Shown one piece after another: positions 21,861 through 32,126 of a stretch of 64,000 nucleotides of DNA. Under the pieces are notes generated by a model that saw only the letters and a program-made list of their open reading frames with translations, was not told the DNA's origin and did no database searches. The DNA comes from Pachyseris speciosa. Taxonomy: Eukaryota > Cnidaria > Anthozoa > Scleractinia > Pachyseridae. The stretch covers positions 80,001 through 144,000 of the forward strand of contig JAEMWC010001426.1 in assembly GCA_016490735.1 (NCBI GenBank), given 5' to 3'. Numbering within the stretch: the first letter of the stretch is position 1; every line of letters starts with the position of its first letter. The translations under genes and the position numbers were made by a program.

Positions 21861-21929
21861 CACCTTGTGTCGAGCCCGTTTCCACTGAAGTTGTGCTTTG
21901 TTTAGTTAACTATATCAAACTGCATATTC

Positions 21930-22500
21930 TCCTTACCGCACTCCAAAGAGATCATTTGGTACTGGGGCTTGCTGAATTTCATCGAACATCAAAACGTTGT
22001 ATCATTATAAATCATCATGATTGCATGCCTGTTCGAGACTTTGAGTAGCAGAGTGAACGAGACATAGTAGATAATGGTCAAATTGTCTGCAAGCTGTTAA
22101 GCTTAACTCAGTCATCACTGTGCTTGTTCAGCTAAACTGTTTCGCACATTTCTTAAGCATGCAGTAACTCTGAAGTATTTTTCACAAAGAGCTCTGTGGG
22201 AATGGAGCAACGTTAAGTTAATTTTGTCCATATGGAAATCGTTCTTTCAGTAATTCTAGTGAATTTGTAATTTGAACGTTGATTTACTGATTGGTGGTGG
22301 TGTAAAAGTCGAATTTTAAGAACTACATTGAATTGAAAGCGTGTACCAATTGAAACGCCATCTGTTTTTGCAGCTTGCCATCAAAGAGCATAGATATGAG
22401 CACGCAAACCTGACGCAAACAGCATTTGCATTAGAAAACTGACTAATAAAAGCCCTCGATCATTGAAGATATGCTCTTCTCTTATCAAGTAAGTCTTAGT
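21930..22500 (+). repeat. Dispersed repeat family B, copy 1
   Basis: About 550 bp, also at 27676-28230 and 45345-45925. Shared landmarks are actccaaagagatcat, cgaacatcaaaacgtt, gcctgttcgagactttgag, tccatatggaaatcgttc and gccatctgtttttgcagctt. No coding capacity is evident. Confidence 0.8.
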
Positions 22501-22859
22501 AAGTAGGCCTGAAGGTGATGCTTGGCGCGTACTTCAGATGTGAACGGATCTAATTTCAGCGTAACTAGGCTTCTTCGTAGCCGTTGTAACGTATCTTTTT
22601 CAATGGAGTTGAAGTACACTTCCAAGCCAAGTTCAACCATCCTTACCAGCTTACGCACTATCAAAACAAATTCAGGATATTGAACGTCAATCAATTTCGC
22701 CGTTGAGCGGAAGTTTTGATGGCACGCCGTTCCACAAGACATCGTTTATTTCCGGCGCACCCCTCGCTTTCCTAAGAAAATTTAGCGCTGGATTTGCTAA
22801 TAAATTACGGAACTAGTTTTGTGGACGAGGCCAGAGCCAAGCTGGCCTTCGTCGTGGAG

Positions 22860-23091
22860 CGCTGTGTTGCCCGAATTGGCTCAAAATCATCAAGATCATC
22901 ATCGTTTTATCCTAAACTGCAATAGCTACAATACAAGGTATGCAGACTCCTTTCGTCTACCATTATGTAGAACAAATATCCGGCAATTCTCTGTCTTCTA
23001 TCAAGGTCCAAATTTTTTTAACTCTCCTGAGATTACTGGCTCCTCATCTCTCGCATCTTTTAGGAAAAAACTTAAAATCTATTATCAGTAA
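22860..23091 (+). pseudogene. LINE reverse transcriptase C-terminal tail
   Basis: The frame reads NTRYADSFRLPLCRTNIRQF, then SVFYQGPNFFNS and a SLASFRKKLKIYY end. This is the standard C-terminal signature (TR...R.....F...GP..WN.LP...FKK.LK) of CR1/Jockey-type LINE ORF2. It ends at a TAA, followed by a T-rich stretch and an AAATAAATAAATC-like tail at 23402-23440. Everything upstream is missing. Confidence 0.75.
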
Positions 23092-23227
23092 TTATTAATT
23101 CTGTTATGTGTTCAAATATGACTTGTCTGTATTTCTGTTACCATGTTGTCTAGGTTTAGTTATCTATTATTTCTTGGGAGGGAACCTAACTCCTACAAGC
23201 CCCAGGGTTTTTATTAGGTTCCCTCGC

Positions 23228-23330
23228 CATTGTTTTTTTTTTTTTTGTTTTTTTTTTTTTTTTTTTTTGGTTTTGTTTTTGTTTTGTTTTTTGTTGTTGT
23301 TTTTTTTCCCTTTTTTTCCCATCTGTTTTT
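23228..23330. repeat. T-rich low-complexity tract in a LINE 3' UTR
   Basis: Long T runs interrupted by G and C. An ORF across it encodes only Phe/Leu/Cys-rich low complexity. Confidence 0.9.
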
Positions 23331-23449
23331 TCTTGTTTACCATTGCAATTTCTGTGTATTAATCATTGTAATTTATTAATCATTCCAGTTCATTGTGTGT
23401 GGCAAATAAATAAATCAATAAAATACATAAATAAAAACTTATTCTCGAC

Positions 23450-24420
23450 AACGAGAAAGTGATGAGCTTGGTGCAACAGAAAATCCCGTTGTCGCTCTAT
23501 AAGAAAAAAGGACCAGCCAAGCTAGAAAGGCAATTTTGACGTTTTGAGGTGCATATTCGATAAAAACAGACTAATGAGTGGCTACTTTGACTGATAGATG
23601 GGTGACTTGAAATATCGTTAGAATTTTAAATATGAACGCTTATACATTATTACAAGTATGCTTGAGCTCTTCGCGTACTTAACTCATTTCTGTCCGCCAT
23701 TTTGTTCGTGTTTTTCTGTAATTTTCGAAGGATAGAGGTCAAGTCGATCTGGTTATTCCATATAAGGGGTTACCACGGAGATTTCGCCGGTCCACAACAT
23801 CGAAGGCTCTATCTTTCCTGTTACGCTTGTTACGCTAGCTGTCGTTTATTTCTAAATAAAAATGCAGCTACAATTCGTTAATTATTTGATTTATAAGTGT
23901 GTTTTTCGAGCCATTTTCCACCTCAAAAGCCCCCTGTCTGGCATCATAAAGCTGGGTTGATGGGTAGAGGCAATTCTTTGAAAGAAAACAAAGGTGTAAA
24001 GCAATTTCACACGAAGTGGGACGCTCAAAGTATTCGAGCGAATGGTGGCAATTCACGGAGTCAAGTTGTGTCTTTAGTTGTTTTGTGAGTGGATTCCGGG
24101 ACCTGGCATGGCAATTTTGGCAAGTTTTGACTTGTAAATAATGCAATCGGAGCAATATTTTGTCAGCAGGACCGGGTGGCTCGACACGGTTCAAAAAAAA
24201 TATCTGAAATGGAAATTGGCGGACTGCTATGCGGCTGTTATCGACGAATATCCCAGAATTTCTTTGGGTCACAAACGCGAAAATTACAGACAGTAAGAGG
24301 AACTGTAATCAAATAGCGTTACCCACATCGTTCGAATGAAGCGAGCAGAAAAATGTAGAACAGATTGCAAGAAGTGGAGTCGAAGTTTGCTGCCAATGTA
24401 GACTTATAAAAAACACACAT
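23450..24420. other. No recognised gene
   Basis: Short chance ORFs only. It lies between a LINE tail and the Penelope-like element. Confidence 0.45.
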
Positions 24421-24431
24421 TCCGTAAAAAT

Positions 24432-25253
24432 ATGGAGGATGACTTCGAAGCCACCTCTCCCAGTATGCTGAACACAGAATACGGCGACTTGGATTTTCAA
24501 GCGCACGGAGACACTGATAGTGGGAACGAGGAAAATGAGTACGAGCTTACGAGCTTACGAGCTACCAGCAACCTCCACAAACCGAAAAGAAAACGGAGAA
24601 GAGAAAGGCTGTAAAGAGGAAAGCAAGCGAAGACGCGCCCAGCACCACAGAAGCCAAAATAAAGAAGACGCATGGATCAATTAAAAAACTGAATGAACAT
24701 CTAAAGAACAACACATGTCCGAAACCACTAAGATACTCTGCACGGGCCAACATACCCGCAGACGAACAATTTAAGAAGGACATTAAGTCAGTTAAACAGA
24801 AAGCTGAACGCGGCTTTGTGAAAGCCCTAACAGACTTTCATTACCGCCGTCTTGAAAGACAAAAGAGTAAGCTTGACAAAGAAAAATCTACGGGTCACCG
24901 TAAGGCCAGTAAAACCAGTGATAGAGAACCTTACAGAACATAGAGCTCTGGCTGCTAAGCTACAGAAGCAATACGAAAACGTCAACAAACTTATGTCACA
25001 ACTAAATGATTCCACAGAGAATAAAACACGTGAAAAGTACTCGCGTGTGTCTGTTAGACGTGTTAACAACACCACGGGTGGGTCAAACAAAAATAAAGGG
25101 AAAACTTCCTTTACAAAAACAAAAAAAAACACTGCCAAACGCAGAGAAAGAAGAAAACAACCTACCACTAAAAAAGTCAGTTACAAAAAAGCTACAGGGG
25201 AAAAATATATTAAAAATCTCTCAAACGAAAAACTGACGCGCAAATCAAATTAA
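24432..25253 (+). pseudogene. Penelope-like element, N-terminal region in three frames
   Basis: Frame one (24432-24614) starts MEDDFEATSP and is acidic, then basic (PKRKRRRER). A second frame continues to about 24945 with YSARANIPADEQFKKDI and RRLERQKSK. A third (24852-25253) is Lys/Arg-rich and ends KYIKNLSNEKLT. Together they form a charged, coiled, basic N-terminus of the kind that precedes Penelope-like reverse transcriptases. Two frameshifts plus a third at about 25235, just before the RT ORF, show this copy is not intact, unless some are programmed. Confidence 0.7.
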
Positions 25254-25279
25254 TCTCCCGGGGTTTAAAATTCATTCCT

Positions 25280-26953
25280 ATGAACACACCGAACAAACAT
25301 AAAATCCGACGGCAACTATTGCAGGATTTTGAAAACTTTGCAAGGCGAATGCGCCTTAAATATATGTTCCATGGACAAAATAGGGAAATCCACCCTTTCT
25401 ACGTTAAATCTGACTGGAAACCTCAAGTTCAACCATCAGTCGCCCTCGAGAGCTACTTGGAAGAGGTTAAATTGCAACTTGCTGAAATACACATTACAAA
25501 GCCTAAACAAAACTTGTCACGCAATGAAAGGAAAGCATTAAATGAATTAAAACAAAACCATCACATCAACCTAAAAAAGGCGGACAAGGGAAGCACTACT
25601 GTTGTCATGAATAAGACTGACAAGATAAGAGAGGGTCAAACTCAAATCAACGACGAAAATAACTACAGACCTCTCACTGAGCCCATGGTGAAAGAAACGC
25701 AAAGCAAGGTCTCGCGCCTAATTACAAATCTACAACGTGAAAAACACATCGACGACATGACTAAAAAATGGCTTTCACAAACACCTTGCCCACCAAGAAT
25801 ACCAGAGTTCTACACTCTTACAAAAATTCACAAACCAACTCTTACAGGGAGACCAATCATCTCCGGCTGTGATGGGCCAACAGAAAGAATTTCATCTTTT
25901 GTTGACACACTGCTTCAACCAATATCAAAGTCACAAAAGTCATACCTTAAAGACACAACTGACTTTATAAACTTTATCGAAAGCACAAAGGTTAAAAACC
26001 GCACATTCCTTGTATCGATGGACGTCACAAGTCTCTACACAAATATACCACAAAACGAGGGCATTGACACAGTATGCAAAGCATATGATAACTTTTACAA
26101 AGACAGCCCTCCCATTCCGACGCACTACCTACGGGAAATGCTTAGGCTAATTCTAAAAGAAAATTCTTTCCAATTCAATGGGAAGCAATATCTTCAAATT
26201 CATGGGACAGCTATGGGAACGAAAATGGCTGTTTCCTTTGCCAACATATTTATGGCAAAGATTGAAACCGAAATCCTAAGCAAAACCGTTTTTAAACCTA
26301 CAGTTTGGAAACGCTATATTGACGATATCTTTTCATTGTGGGACATAAGTAAACCCGACATTGAAACTTTCATCGAACAAGCAAATTCACATCACCCAAC
26401 TATCAAATTCACGGCCGATATCTCTGACACTGAGACTGTGTTCCTAGACACGGTTATATACAAAGGCAACAGATTCAAGGAACAATCGACCCTTGATATA
26501 AGAACACATTTTAAGCCAACGGAAACCTTCCAGTACACTCATTTCACCTCTTGCCACCCACCAAGTGTCAAAAATGGATTCGTAAAGGGCGAATGCTTAA
26601 GAATCCTTAGAACAAACTCCTCAAAAGCTACTTTTGAAGAGAACATTTCAAACTTCAAGAAACACTTGGTGGACAGAGGTTACCCACGCAATCTAATAGA
26701 CAAAATCCTATCAGGAATAAAATTCACAGGAAGAGCTACAGCGCTTAAACAGAACAACAAAGAAAAGAAAGAGATCTTGCCTTTTGTAACACAATATCAA
26801 CCATCAATATCCAATTTAAAAGAAGCTTTACTCAAAAAATGGAACCTCATACAAAATCAACCGCTACTTCGCCAGATATTCAAACAACCACCTATCCTTT
26901 CATATAAGAAAGGGAAATCCTTGAAGGATCTACTCGTTAGAGCAAAAATATAA
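25280..26953 (+). CDS. Penelope-like element reverse transcriptase (557 aa)
   Basis: The protein copies element RNA into DNA. Visible motifs: FARRMRLKYMF near residue 21; KKADKGSTTVVMNK at 99-112; YTLTKIHKP and GRPIISGCDGPTERI at 178-204; motif A SMDVTSLYTNIP at 246-257; motif B GTAMGTKMAVSFAN at 309-322; motif C YIDDIF at 346-351, with both catalytic Asp. The frame is open upstream of the ATG to about 25235 (ISRGLKFIP), so the true protein start is earlier. The ORF ends ...SLKDLLVRAKI. The GIY-YIG endonuclease that usually follows in canonical Penelope elements is not present in this ORF, and I do not see it downstream. Confidence 0.93.
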   Translation: MNTPNKHKIRRQLLQDFENFARRMRLKYMFHGQNREIHPFYVKSDWKPQVQPSVALESYLEEVKLQLAEIHITKPKQNLSRNERKALNELKQNHHINLKKADKGSTTVVMNKTDKIREGQTQINDENNYRPLTEPMVKETQSKVSRLITNLQREKHIDDMTKKWLSQTPCPPRIPEFYTLTKIHKPTLTGRPIISGCDGPTERISSFVDTLLQPISKSQKSYLKDTTDFINFIESTKVKNRTFLVSMDVTSLYTNIPQNEGIDTVCKAYDNFYKDSPPIPTHYLREMLRLILKENSFQFNGKQYLQIHGTAMGTKMAVSFANIFMAKIETEILSKTVFKPTVWKRYIDDIFSLWDISKPDIETFIEQANSHHPTIKFTADISDTETVFLDTVIYKGNRFKEQSTLDIRTHFKPTETFQYTHFTSCHPPSVKNGFVKGECLRILRTNSSKATFEENISNFKKHLVDRGYPRNLIDKILSGIKFTGRATALKQNNKEKKEILPFVTQYQPSISNLKEALLKKWNLIQNQPLLRQIFKQPPILSYKKGKSLKDLLVRAKI

Positions 26954-27060
26954 AAGGTTACAAAATATATTTCACGCCGGTAGGGATTGTGCGGCCTGTC
27001 ACCCCTTGCGTTATCACACTAGGATTTTTTGTCTTAAAAACTTCAAGACAAAATTTGCAT
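26954..27060 (+). other. Decayed Penelope linker after the reverse transcriptase
   Basis: After the stop, another frame reads DCAACHPLRYH. This may be a remnant of the cysteine-rich linker that follows the reverse transcriptase in Penelope-like elements. No endonuclease motif follows, so the copy is either 3'-truncated here or belongs to an endonuclease-lacking type. Confidence 0.35.
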
Positions 27061-27302
27061 ATTTTTGGTTTTGTCCGAGGGCGTTCGAAGCCAAATTTTT
27101 GGTTTGCAACAGAATAAACGGTCATATTCCATGAAAATTGGGATTTGGGGGGTGGTTAAGTCTAAGGAACTAAGCATTTGGCTATCACATTGGCTCATTT
27201 CAACCATAGTCCGGGATTTGTGAAAGTTGCAGGTTTTCAAAGCATGCGTCCCTCAGGACGCATAAATTACAGGGCTAGACGGAAATGAGTTAAGGTCTAC
27301 TT

Positions 27303-27597
27303 AGCGCGTAATGGAAAATGGCACTCCCGGTCGCCGTCGTCCATATATCAAGCGATAACGTCTACCAGCACCGAAACAAATTGTCAGTTAAACAATCATA
27401 CACTAACTACACGTATTTTACTTACCTACCAACGTGGGAAACAAGGCGAGGAAGCATAGACGGGCAGAAGTGGCCATGTTCAATTTTCTAGTGCTCCGTG
27501 TGAGTATGCTTGTCAAATAGGGTCACAATGTCGAAGACAGATATTTGTATATCTAGTTGCCGTATTCATGTCTAAATTACAATATATACAATATTTA
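27303..27597. repeat. Duplicated block C, copy 1 (contains a candidate ALP exon 1)
   Basis: It aligns over nearly 290 bp with 45970-46257: cgccgtcgtccata, acgtctaccagcaccg, aacaatcatacactaac, agaagtggccatgttc, gtcgaagacag and attacaatatata. It contains a splice-donor-terminated exon on the minus strand (27426-27477). Immediately after caatatata it switches to repeat family A. Confidence 0.8.
27426..27477 (-). CDS. Candidate signal-peptide first exon, possibly ALP exon 1
   Basis: ATG followed by ATSARLCFLALFPTLV and one extra base, then a perfect donor (GTAG/gtaagt). The peptide has a short n-region with an Arg, a hydrophobic core and small residues, as in a secretion signal. It ends in phase 1 with G, exactly what the ALP N-terminal exons need (they begin with the last two bases of a codon). 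ALPs are secreted and have a signal peptide missing from the exons at 469 and 11580. Linkage to ALP is inferred; the intron to 11908 would be about 15.5 kb. Confidence 0.5.
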
Positions 27598-27676
27598 TTC
27601 TTCCAAATTTCGATTTATACTGATATTTGTTTCGTCTCGATTTAACAAATTGACGTCAGTGTTTTATGTGTCTGTC
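27592..27676 (+). repeat. Dispersed repeat family A, copy 1 (short)
   Basis: tttattcttccaaatttcg, then tttgtttcgtctcgattta, then acaaattgacgtcag. It is shared with 28436, 47634 and (inverted) 51600-51690. Confidence 0.8.
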
Positions 27677-28230
27677 CTCTTACTGCACTCCAAAGAGATC
27701 ATATGGTACCACGGCTTGTCGAATTTCATCGAACATCAAAACGTTTTATCATTATAAATCATCATGATTGCATGCCTGTTCGAGACTTTGAGTAGCAGAG
27801 TGAACGAGACATAGTAGATAATGGTCAAAGTGTCTGCAAGCTTTTAACCTCAACCCAATCATCATGCTTGTTCAACTGTTTCGCACATTTCTTGAGTGTG
27901 CAGTAACTCTGAAGTATTTTTCACGAGGAACTCTGTGGGAATGGATCAACGTTAAGTTATTTTTGTCCATATGGAAATCGTTCTTTCAGTAATTCTAGTG
28001 AATTTGTAATTTGAATGTTGATTTACAGTTGGTGGTGGTGTAAACCGAATTTTAAGACCTACATTAAATTGAAAGCGTGTACCAATTGAATACTGCACCT
28101 CAGAATTAGTAACGCCATCTGTTTTTGCAGCTTGCCATCAAAGAGAATAGATATGAGCACGCAAACCTGACGAAAACTGATAAAAGCCCTCGATCATTGA
28201 AGATATGCTCTTCTCTTATCAATAGGTGGG
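27676..28230 (+). repeat. Dispersed repeat family B, copy 2
   Basis: It matches 21930-22500 and 45345-45925 with small indels. Confidence 0.8.
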
Positions 28231-28435
28231 TTCCGTTTAACTTAGTAAGTAGGCCTCAAGTATACTTAGCGCTTACTTCAGATGTGAACGGGTCTAATTT
28301 CAACGTAAGTAGGCTTCTTCATAGCTGTGGTAATGTATTTTTTTCAAAGGAGTTGAAGAACACTTCCAAGTCAAGTTCAACTTACTAGCTTACTTACGCA
28401 CTATCAAAACAAGTTCGGGATATTGAATTTCAATA

Positions 28436-28966
28436 TTTCAATATTTATTCTTCCAAATTTCGATTTATGTATTTGTTTCGTCTCGATTTAACAAATTGAT
28501 GTCAGTGTTTTTATATGTCTGTCCTCTTACTGATGATGAATATTGCGTCATAACATTGTAAAAGTGCTGTGGAAACCACGAGCCGAATGTTATGATGTCC
28601 CCCATCCTCTAAAACAACATGGCGGCCAAGTGGTTTCCAAACATATCTATTTTTTTTCTCGTCGGGGCAGGATGACCGAGCGGTTGCCCCGGTTTCAAAT
28701 CCCACTCTGGCCGCTAGCTGGTGTTGTTCTGGGTAGTCCCTGGTTCAAGTACTCGGTCATCCTTGTAAATAGCCAACTGTTTTGCCCCCGGCCAGTTGGG
28801 ATTCTTATCATGTTGAGTTTATTCGCATTATTTGTTTCTGTTATTATTTGTGGGCCACAATGGAAACTACTGGGCTACCAGTAATTGTGTCACCCCTATA
28901 AAGATAATTTTTTAATTATTTTTTATTTTATTATTATCATTTTATTTTTTTCATTGGTGTTTGTCA
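28436..28966 (+). repeat. Dispersed repeat family A, copy 2 (host of the large transposon)
   Basis: It begins tttattcttccaaatttcg, as at 47634, and includes aaaacaacatggcggccaa. After the SINE-like insert, cattggtg..tgtc.tacgaggg leads into the 5.4-kb transposon. The same order without the transposon occurs at 47634-47990. Confidence 0.75.
28668..28880 (+). mobile_element. tRNA-headed SINE-like insert
   Basis: gcaggatgaccgagcggttgc resembles a tRNA A-box region with a long variable arm, and ggttcaagtactcgg resembles a B box. It interrupts repeat family A relative to the copy at 47634-47990. I did not find a clear tail or target duplication. Confidence 0.45.
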
Positions 28967-28974
28967 TACGAGGG
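28967..28974. repeat. Target-site duplication, left (TACGAGGG)
   Basis: The eight bases recur at 34354-34361, and once, without an insertion, at 47959-47966 in the paralogous repeat. Confidence 0.92.
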
Positions 28975-29052
28975 CAGGAGGGAGGGGGCGTCTCCAAGGA
29001 AAACCACTCCTCACTGCCAGTGTGACGTCACGTTTCGGTTGGATGATATCCA

Positions 29053-29166
29053 AAATGGCGCCCAAAATTTTCGAAGAAGGCGCTGTTAAAAATGAAGATT
29101 TTTCCATGGATATCCCGCTCAGCCTGCTTACATTTGCCAATAATGAGGTTTTATATGTTATGTAAC
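29053..29166 (+). CDS. Small plus-strand ORF or first exon near the transposon's left end
   Basis: ATGGCGCCCAAAATTTTCG opens a frame reading MAPKIFEEGAVKNEDF, then MDIPLSLLTFANNEV, to a TAA. A possible donor (AATGAG/gttttata) lies before the stop, and a candidate second exon ending at TTTG/gtaagt lies at about 29350-29509. I do not recognise the peptide. It may be an element gene or chance. Confidence 0.3.
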
Positions 29167-29749
29167 TCCATTATTTGGCTTATTTGTTGACCAAAACTCT
29201 GAAAAGTTGGGTGAATTTTAACGAAACGTTTCTGTCGTCATTCACATTTGTCGAACAATCTTATAAGCCGGTGGAACTTTCGAGGGCTATTGCGCCGTAA
29301 GGAAAGGTCCTGTAGGCTCAAGAATAGGAGGTTCAGCAAAGGATATATTAGGATTTGTGTGCGTGGAGTTTCAGATCTTCACCTTATATGGTTCGCCATA
29401 TCAATCTCCTCAAAGATCTGAAAGCGGTCGAACGGATAAAACAGGCGTATGTTATACCAGCAGATTTGGTAAGTGTTCTCCTTTCGCTACTACATTTTTT
29501 TTATTTTCGAGCATTTACCTTAACTTACCTACCTAAAGTAGTAGTTTTTTTACTTGTTTAGGTGTATGAACAGAGTGTTGTCTAACAAAAAAAACGGATT
29601 CAATTATGCTACATAGCAGTGCAAAGTGGCTACCTTGATTTCTATTTCGTACTTAGGTACACATAATTTTCATAAATTAAACTGGCGAGGAGCTTAGTAC
29701 TGTCAATCCTATATTCTGTGGGAAAATAACTTCCTTAGACTTTTCTTTA

Positions 29750-30052
29750 TTAGAAACCATTCTTTAAAATGAAATGTCTGACTTGCTCCAAGTGATCCTG
29801 GTCATTTCCAGATTTTGGTGTTAGTGATCTGTCAAATTCTCTGTACTCCCATAATTCTGTTGTTTTTACCATTTGATAGTCATGTGATTTGTCAAAGAAG
29901 TCAGACATGTACAATTTTGTGGACATAAATTGCTTTTCACTTTCAGTGGGCTCATCAAGTTTTTGGAAAAATCTTTTTAAATCATCTAACAGTGTTAAGT
30001 CTTTGTCACAGTCATCTTCACTATCACTAGTGGGGAAAGTACAGAGCACCAA
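29750..30052 (-). pseudogene. Transposon gene fragment, C-terminal acidic region
   Basis: An open frame with FPTSDSEDDCDKDLTLLDDL, then KRFFQKLDEPTESEKQF and LWEYREFDRSLTPKSG, ending at TAA. It is strongly acidic and probably helical. A neighbouring frame leads into it (EVEDLPIKQSKLKSFKQM at about 30090-30045), so a frame change lies near 30050. No known domain recognised. It is placed last in the element's main gene. Confidence 0.5.
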
Positions 30053-30188
30053 TCATTTGTTTGAATGATTTCAGTTTGGATTGCTTAATGGGTAGGTCTT
30101 CTACTTCTTCTCTCCTCGCTGTCATTTGTAGTTCTGTTGGTGGATTGTGCGTTGATTTGTTTCCTTTTTGTTTCTTTGTGGGTGTCTT

Positions 30189-30416
30189 TCAGGTGTACAG
30201 TATATGGATATACAGGTGTACTGTATATCCATTTTTCATTGGTGTTAGGTCCAGTCGTTTGATACTGTCACTTTCTGATAGCTTGATGGTTTCCTGTGTT
30301 TTAACCAAGTTGATCATTGAATCATTTACAAAAGTCACAGGGACAAAGTCAGTGGTTGAGGGGTCTTGTTGGAGCTGTTTTTCTTGGGAGCTGCAGTAAA
30401 ATTCTCTATGCTGCAA
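30189..30416 (-). pseudogene. Transposon gene fragment, middle region
   Basis: It reads EFYCSSQEKQLQQDPSTTDF and FVNDSMINLVKTQETIKLSE on the minus strand. It is bounded by frame breaks on both sides and has no known domain. Confidence 0.4.
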
Positions 30417-30685
30417 TCAGATACAAATGTTATAGGCACAGTTGGGGTTGGATTACACTTGCTGCAGCAAAAGTTCCTTTAAGTCAGCTATTTTCATGTT
30501 TGGTGGTATGGAGATGCTGTGGTGCTGAAAAATAGCTTTGATGTTCACCAGTTTTTCTTATTGTCAGTAAGTAAAAGCAGTGTTTCGTGTTTTTCTACAA
30601 TTTCCTTGATTATATGAGTTCAGCATGAGGAATCATGAGCTGTTTTGGATTGCAAAGTGTCAATTGAAGGGTGTTTTTGCAATCA

Positions 30686-31015
30686 TTATGACCCTTGTGA
30701 GTCAACTTGGTATGACAAAGTTTTTTTCTTACTTTCAGCAATACTGGTATTAATCAGTGTTGGATCAATGATACCAGGACAAAGTGAAACATGTAAGTCA
30801 TCAGTTGTTTTCAGTATCACATCAAGAGCAGATTTGAAAATATTTGGCTCAAAGATGATGTGTGGGTGTTCCCCACAATTCACCCTGTTCCCCAGGATTT
30901 GTATTGTAAAATGACAGATGTCATCTCTTGCGATAGATAATTTCGAGGGAAGGAAAAAGAAGTTTGGTATACCAACACCATTTGTTATATTTGGTTTAGA
31001 AAGAACAACCTTCAC
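30686..31015 (-). pseudogene. Transposon gene fragment, central domain
   Basis: A 109-codon frame with VLSKPNITNGVGIPNFFFLP, ARDDICHFTIQILGNRVNCG and EHPHIIFEPNIFKSALDVIL. Composition looks like a folded protein. I do not recognise the family. The flanking frames are broken, but the order is collinear with the pieces around it. Confidence 0.5.
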
Positions 31016-31048
31016 ACTGTCATTGGTTGTTTTTTGAATTTGAAAATG

Positions 31049-31429
31049 TTATTGTCCACAGAAAGATGACATGAAGAACAGATTGAAAGATTGTATATTA
31101 AATGTATGTGGGTGTAGAGGCTCAGAGAGATATTCTCCATGAGCATAGCATTCATTTTCATCGCTTGTCATTGGTCTGTATTCTTTAAGGAGCTGTAACA
31201 ACCCTTCTGTAAAAATCCCTGCTGATGTTTGAATGGAATCATCAAATCCTGCAGGTGGTTTAGTGTCAATGACAGGATCAGATCCACTTGTGGGATTCTC
31301 ACATCTTTGTGCTTTTTCAAACATAATTTGAGCTTTCCTATACTCGTCCTCCTTTTTAACAGACTTAAGGAAGAAAGGCTGGCATGACCTGCATATGTAG
31401 CTTACACGAGATTCGTCATGAGAATCCAT
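31049..31429 (-). pseudogene. Transposon gene fragment with a CxxC pair
   Basis: It contains YICRSCQPFFLKSVKKEDEY, then a Glu/Lys-rich helix (KAQIMFEKAQRC) and LLQLLKEYRPMTSDENECYA. CxxC here and TCSQC in the preceding piece may form one zinc-binding unit. It joins 31402-31679 by a frame change near 31430. Confidence 0.5.
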
Positions 31430-31679
31430 GTGTTTATAAAGGTCACCATAAAATCAGTTATATTACCATTCTGTTCATCCAAAAAGTTACATGCCACAAA
31501 AAACTTGTTTTTAAATACACTTATGTTGTTGTTTTTTTTGCAGGGAAGGTTGCTTGAAAGGCATACCTCATTTTTACACTGTGAACATGTCACAATGCAA
31601 GGATTTACTTTTAGAATGTCAAGCTGGGCATCACTTCCAGATTTTGAGGACCTTTTACCTTTTGCAGGCTTATCCCTCT
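31402..31679 (-). pseudogene. Transposon gene fragment, basic linker plus cysteine motif
   Basis: It reads RDKPAKGKRSSKSGSDAQL, then CIVTCSQCKNEVCL. The apparent start codon upstream (MSNWAQ) belongs to the nested MITE at 31680-31799 and is not real; before that insertion the frame would have continued from the THAP part at 31800-31987. Confidence 0.55.
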
Positions 31680-31799
31680 GGGCCCAGTTGCTCAAAGCAT
31701 GGTTAGCGCTAACTATTGGTTAAGATGTATTAAAACCTGTAGGTTGTCATGGCATTTAACCCTGGTTAGCGCTAACCATGCTTCAAGCAATTGGGCCCT
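31680..31799. mobile_element. Small palindromic MITE nested in the transposon gene
   Basis: gggcccagttgctcaaagc and atggttagcgctaac on the left are matched inverted on the right (gttagcgctaaccatgctt, caagcaattgggccc). About 120 bp; it interrupts the minus-strand gene. Confidence 0.85.
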
Positions 31800-31987
31800 G
31801 GATGTTAAACTTGCATAGTGTTTATCGCACACCCTTAGATTTGTGTTGTTTTCCATGTTAACACTAAGGTCTTGAGGGCTACATCTCATTTCATACTCCC
31901 AATCATGCTGTCAAATTTATGGGATCCTGCCTCATTTTCACAGCCCATTAGGCAACACTTTACACCTCCAGTTAAATGTCCATTCAT
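31800..31987 (-). pseudogene. THAP-type zinc finger, N-terminus of the transposon gene
   Basis: A start ATG at 31985-31987 follows an in-frame TAA. The peptide reads VKCCLMGCENEAGSHKF, and after a one-base frame change near 31885 it continues to LRVCDKHYASLTS. That gives C-x3-C-x36-C-x2-H, within the THAP consensus, and the GC.N....HKF and VC..HY contexts fit the family. The usual central Trp and the AVPTIF-like end were not seen, so the call is probable, not certain. THAP domains bind DNA and occur in P-type transposases and many host factors. Confidence 0.6.
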
Positions 31988-32126
31988 GATTACCACCCGT
32001 TATTTCCTATAATGGCACAAAATTGTGCAAAGGTTTACCACAGTTTGATAGCCAGTATAAATCACTTGTTAACTAAAGTTAAATTTGGAATTAACTTGTG
32101 ATCACAAGTCCAAAACAGTTGCATAA

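Noticed and set aside
23108..23362. 84-aa Phe-rich plus ORF
   Set aside because: A T-rich 3' UTR of a LINE fragment gives Phe by composition.
31680..31695. Start codon of the 97-codon minus ORF at 31402-31695 (MSNWAQ)
   Set aside because: These codons are the inner edge of a nested palindromic MITE; the gene originally continued from 31800.
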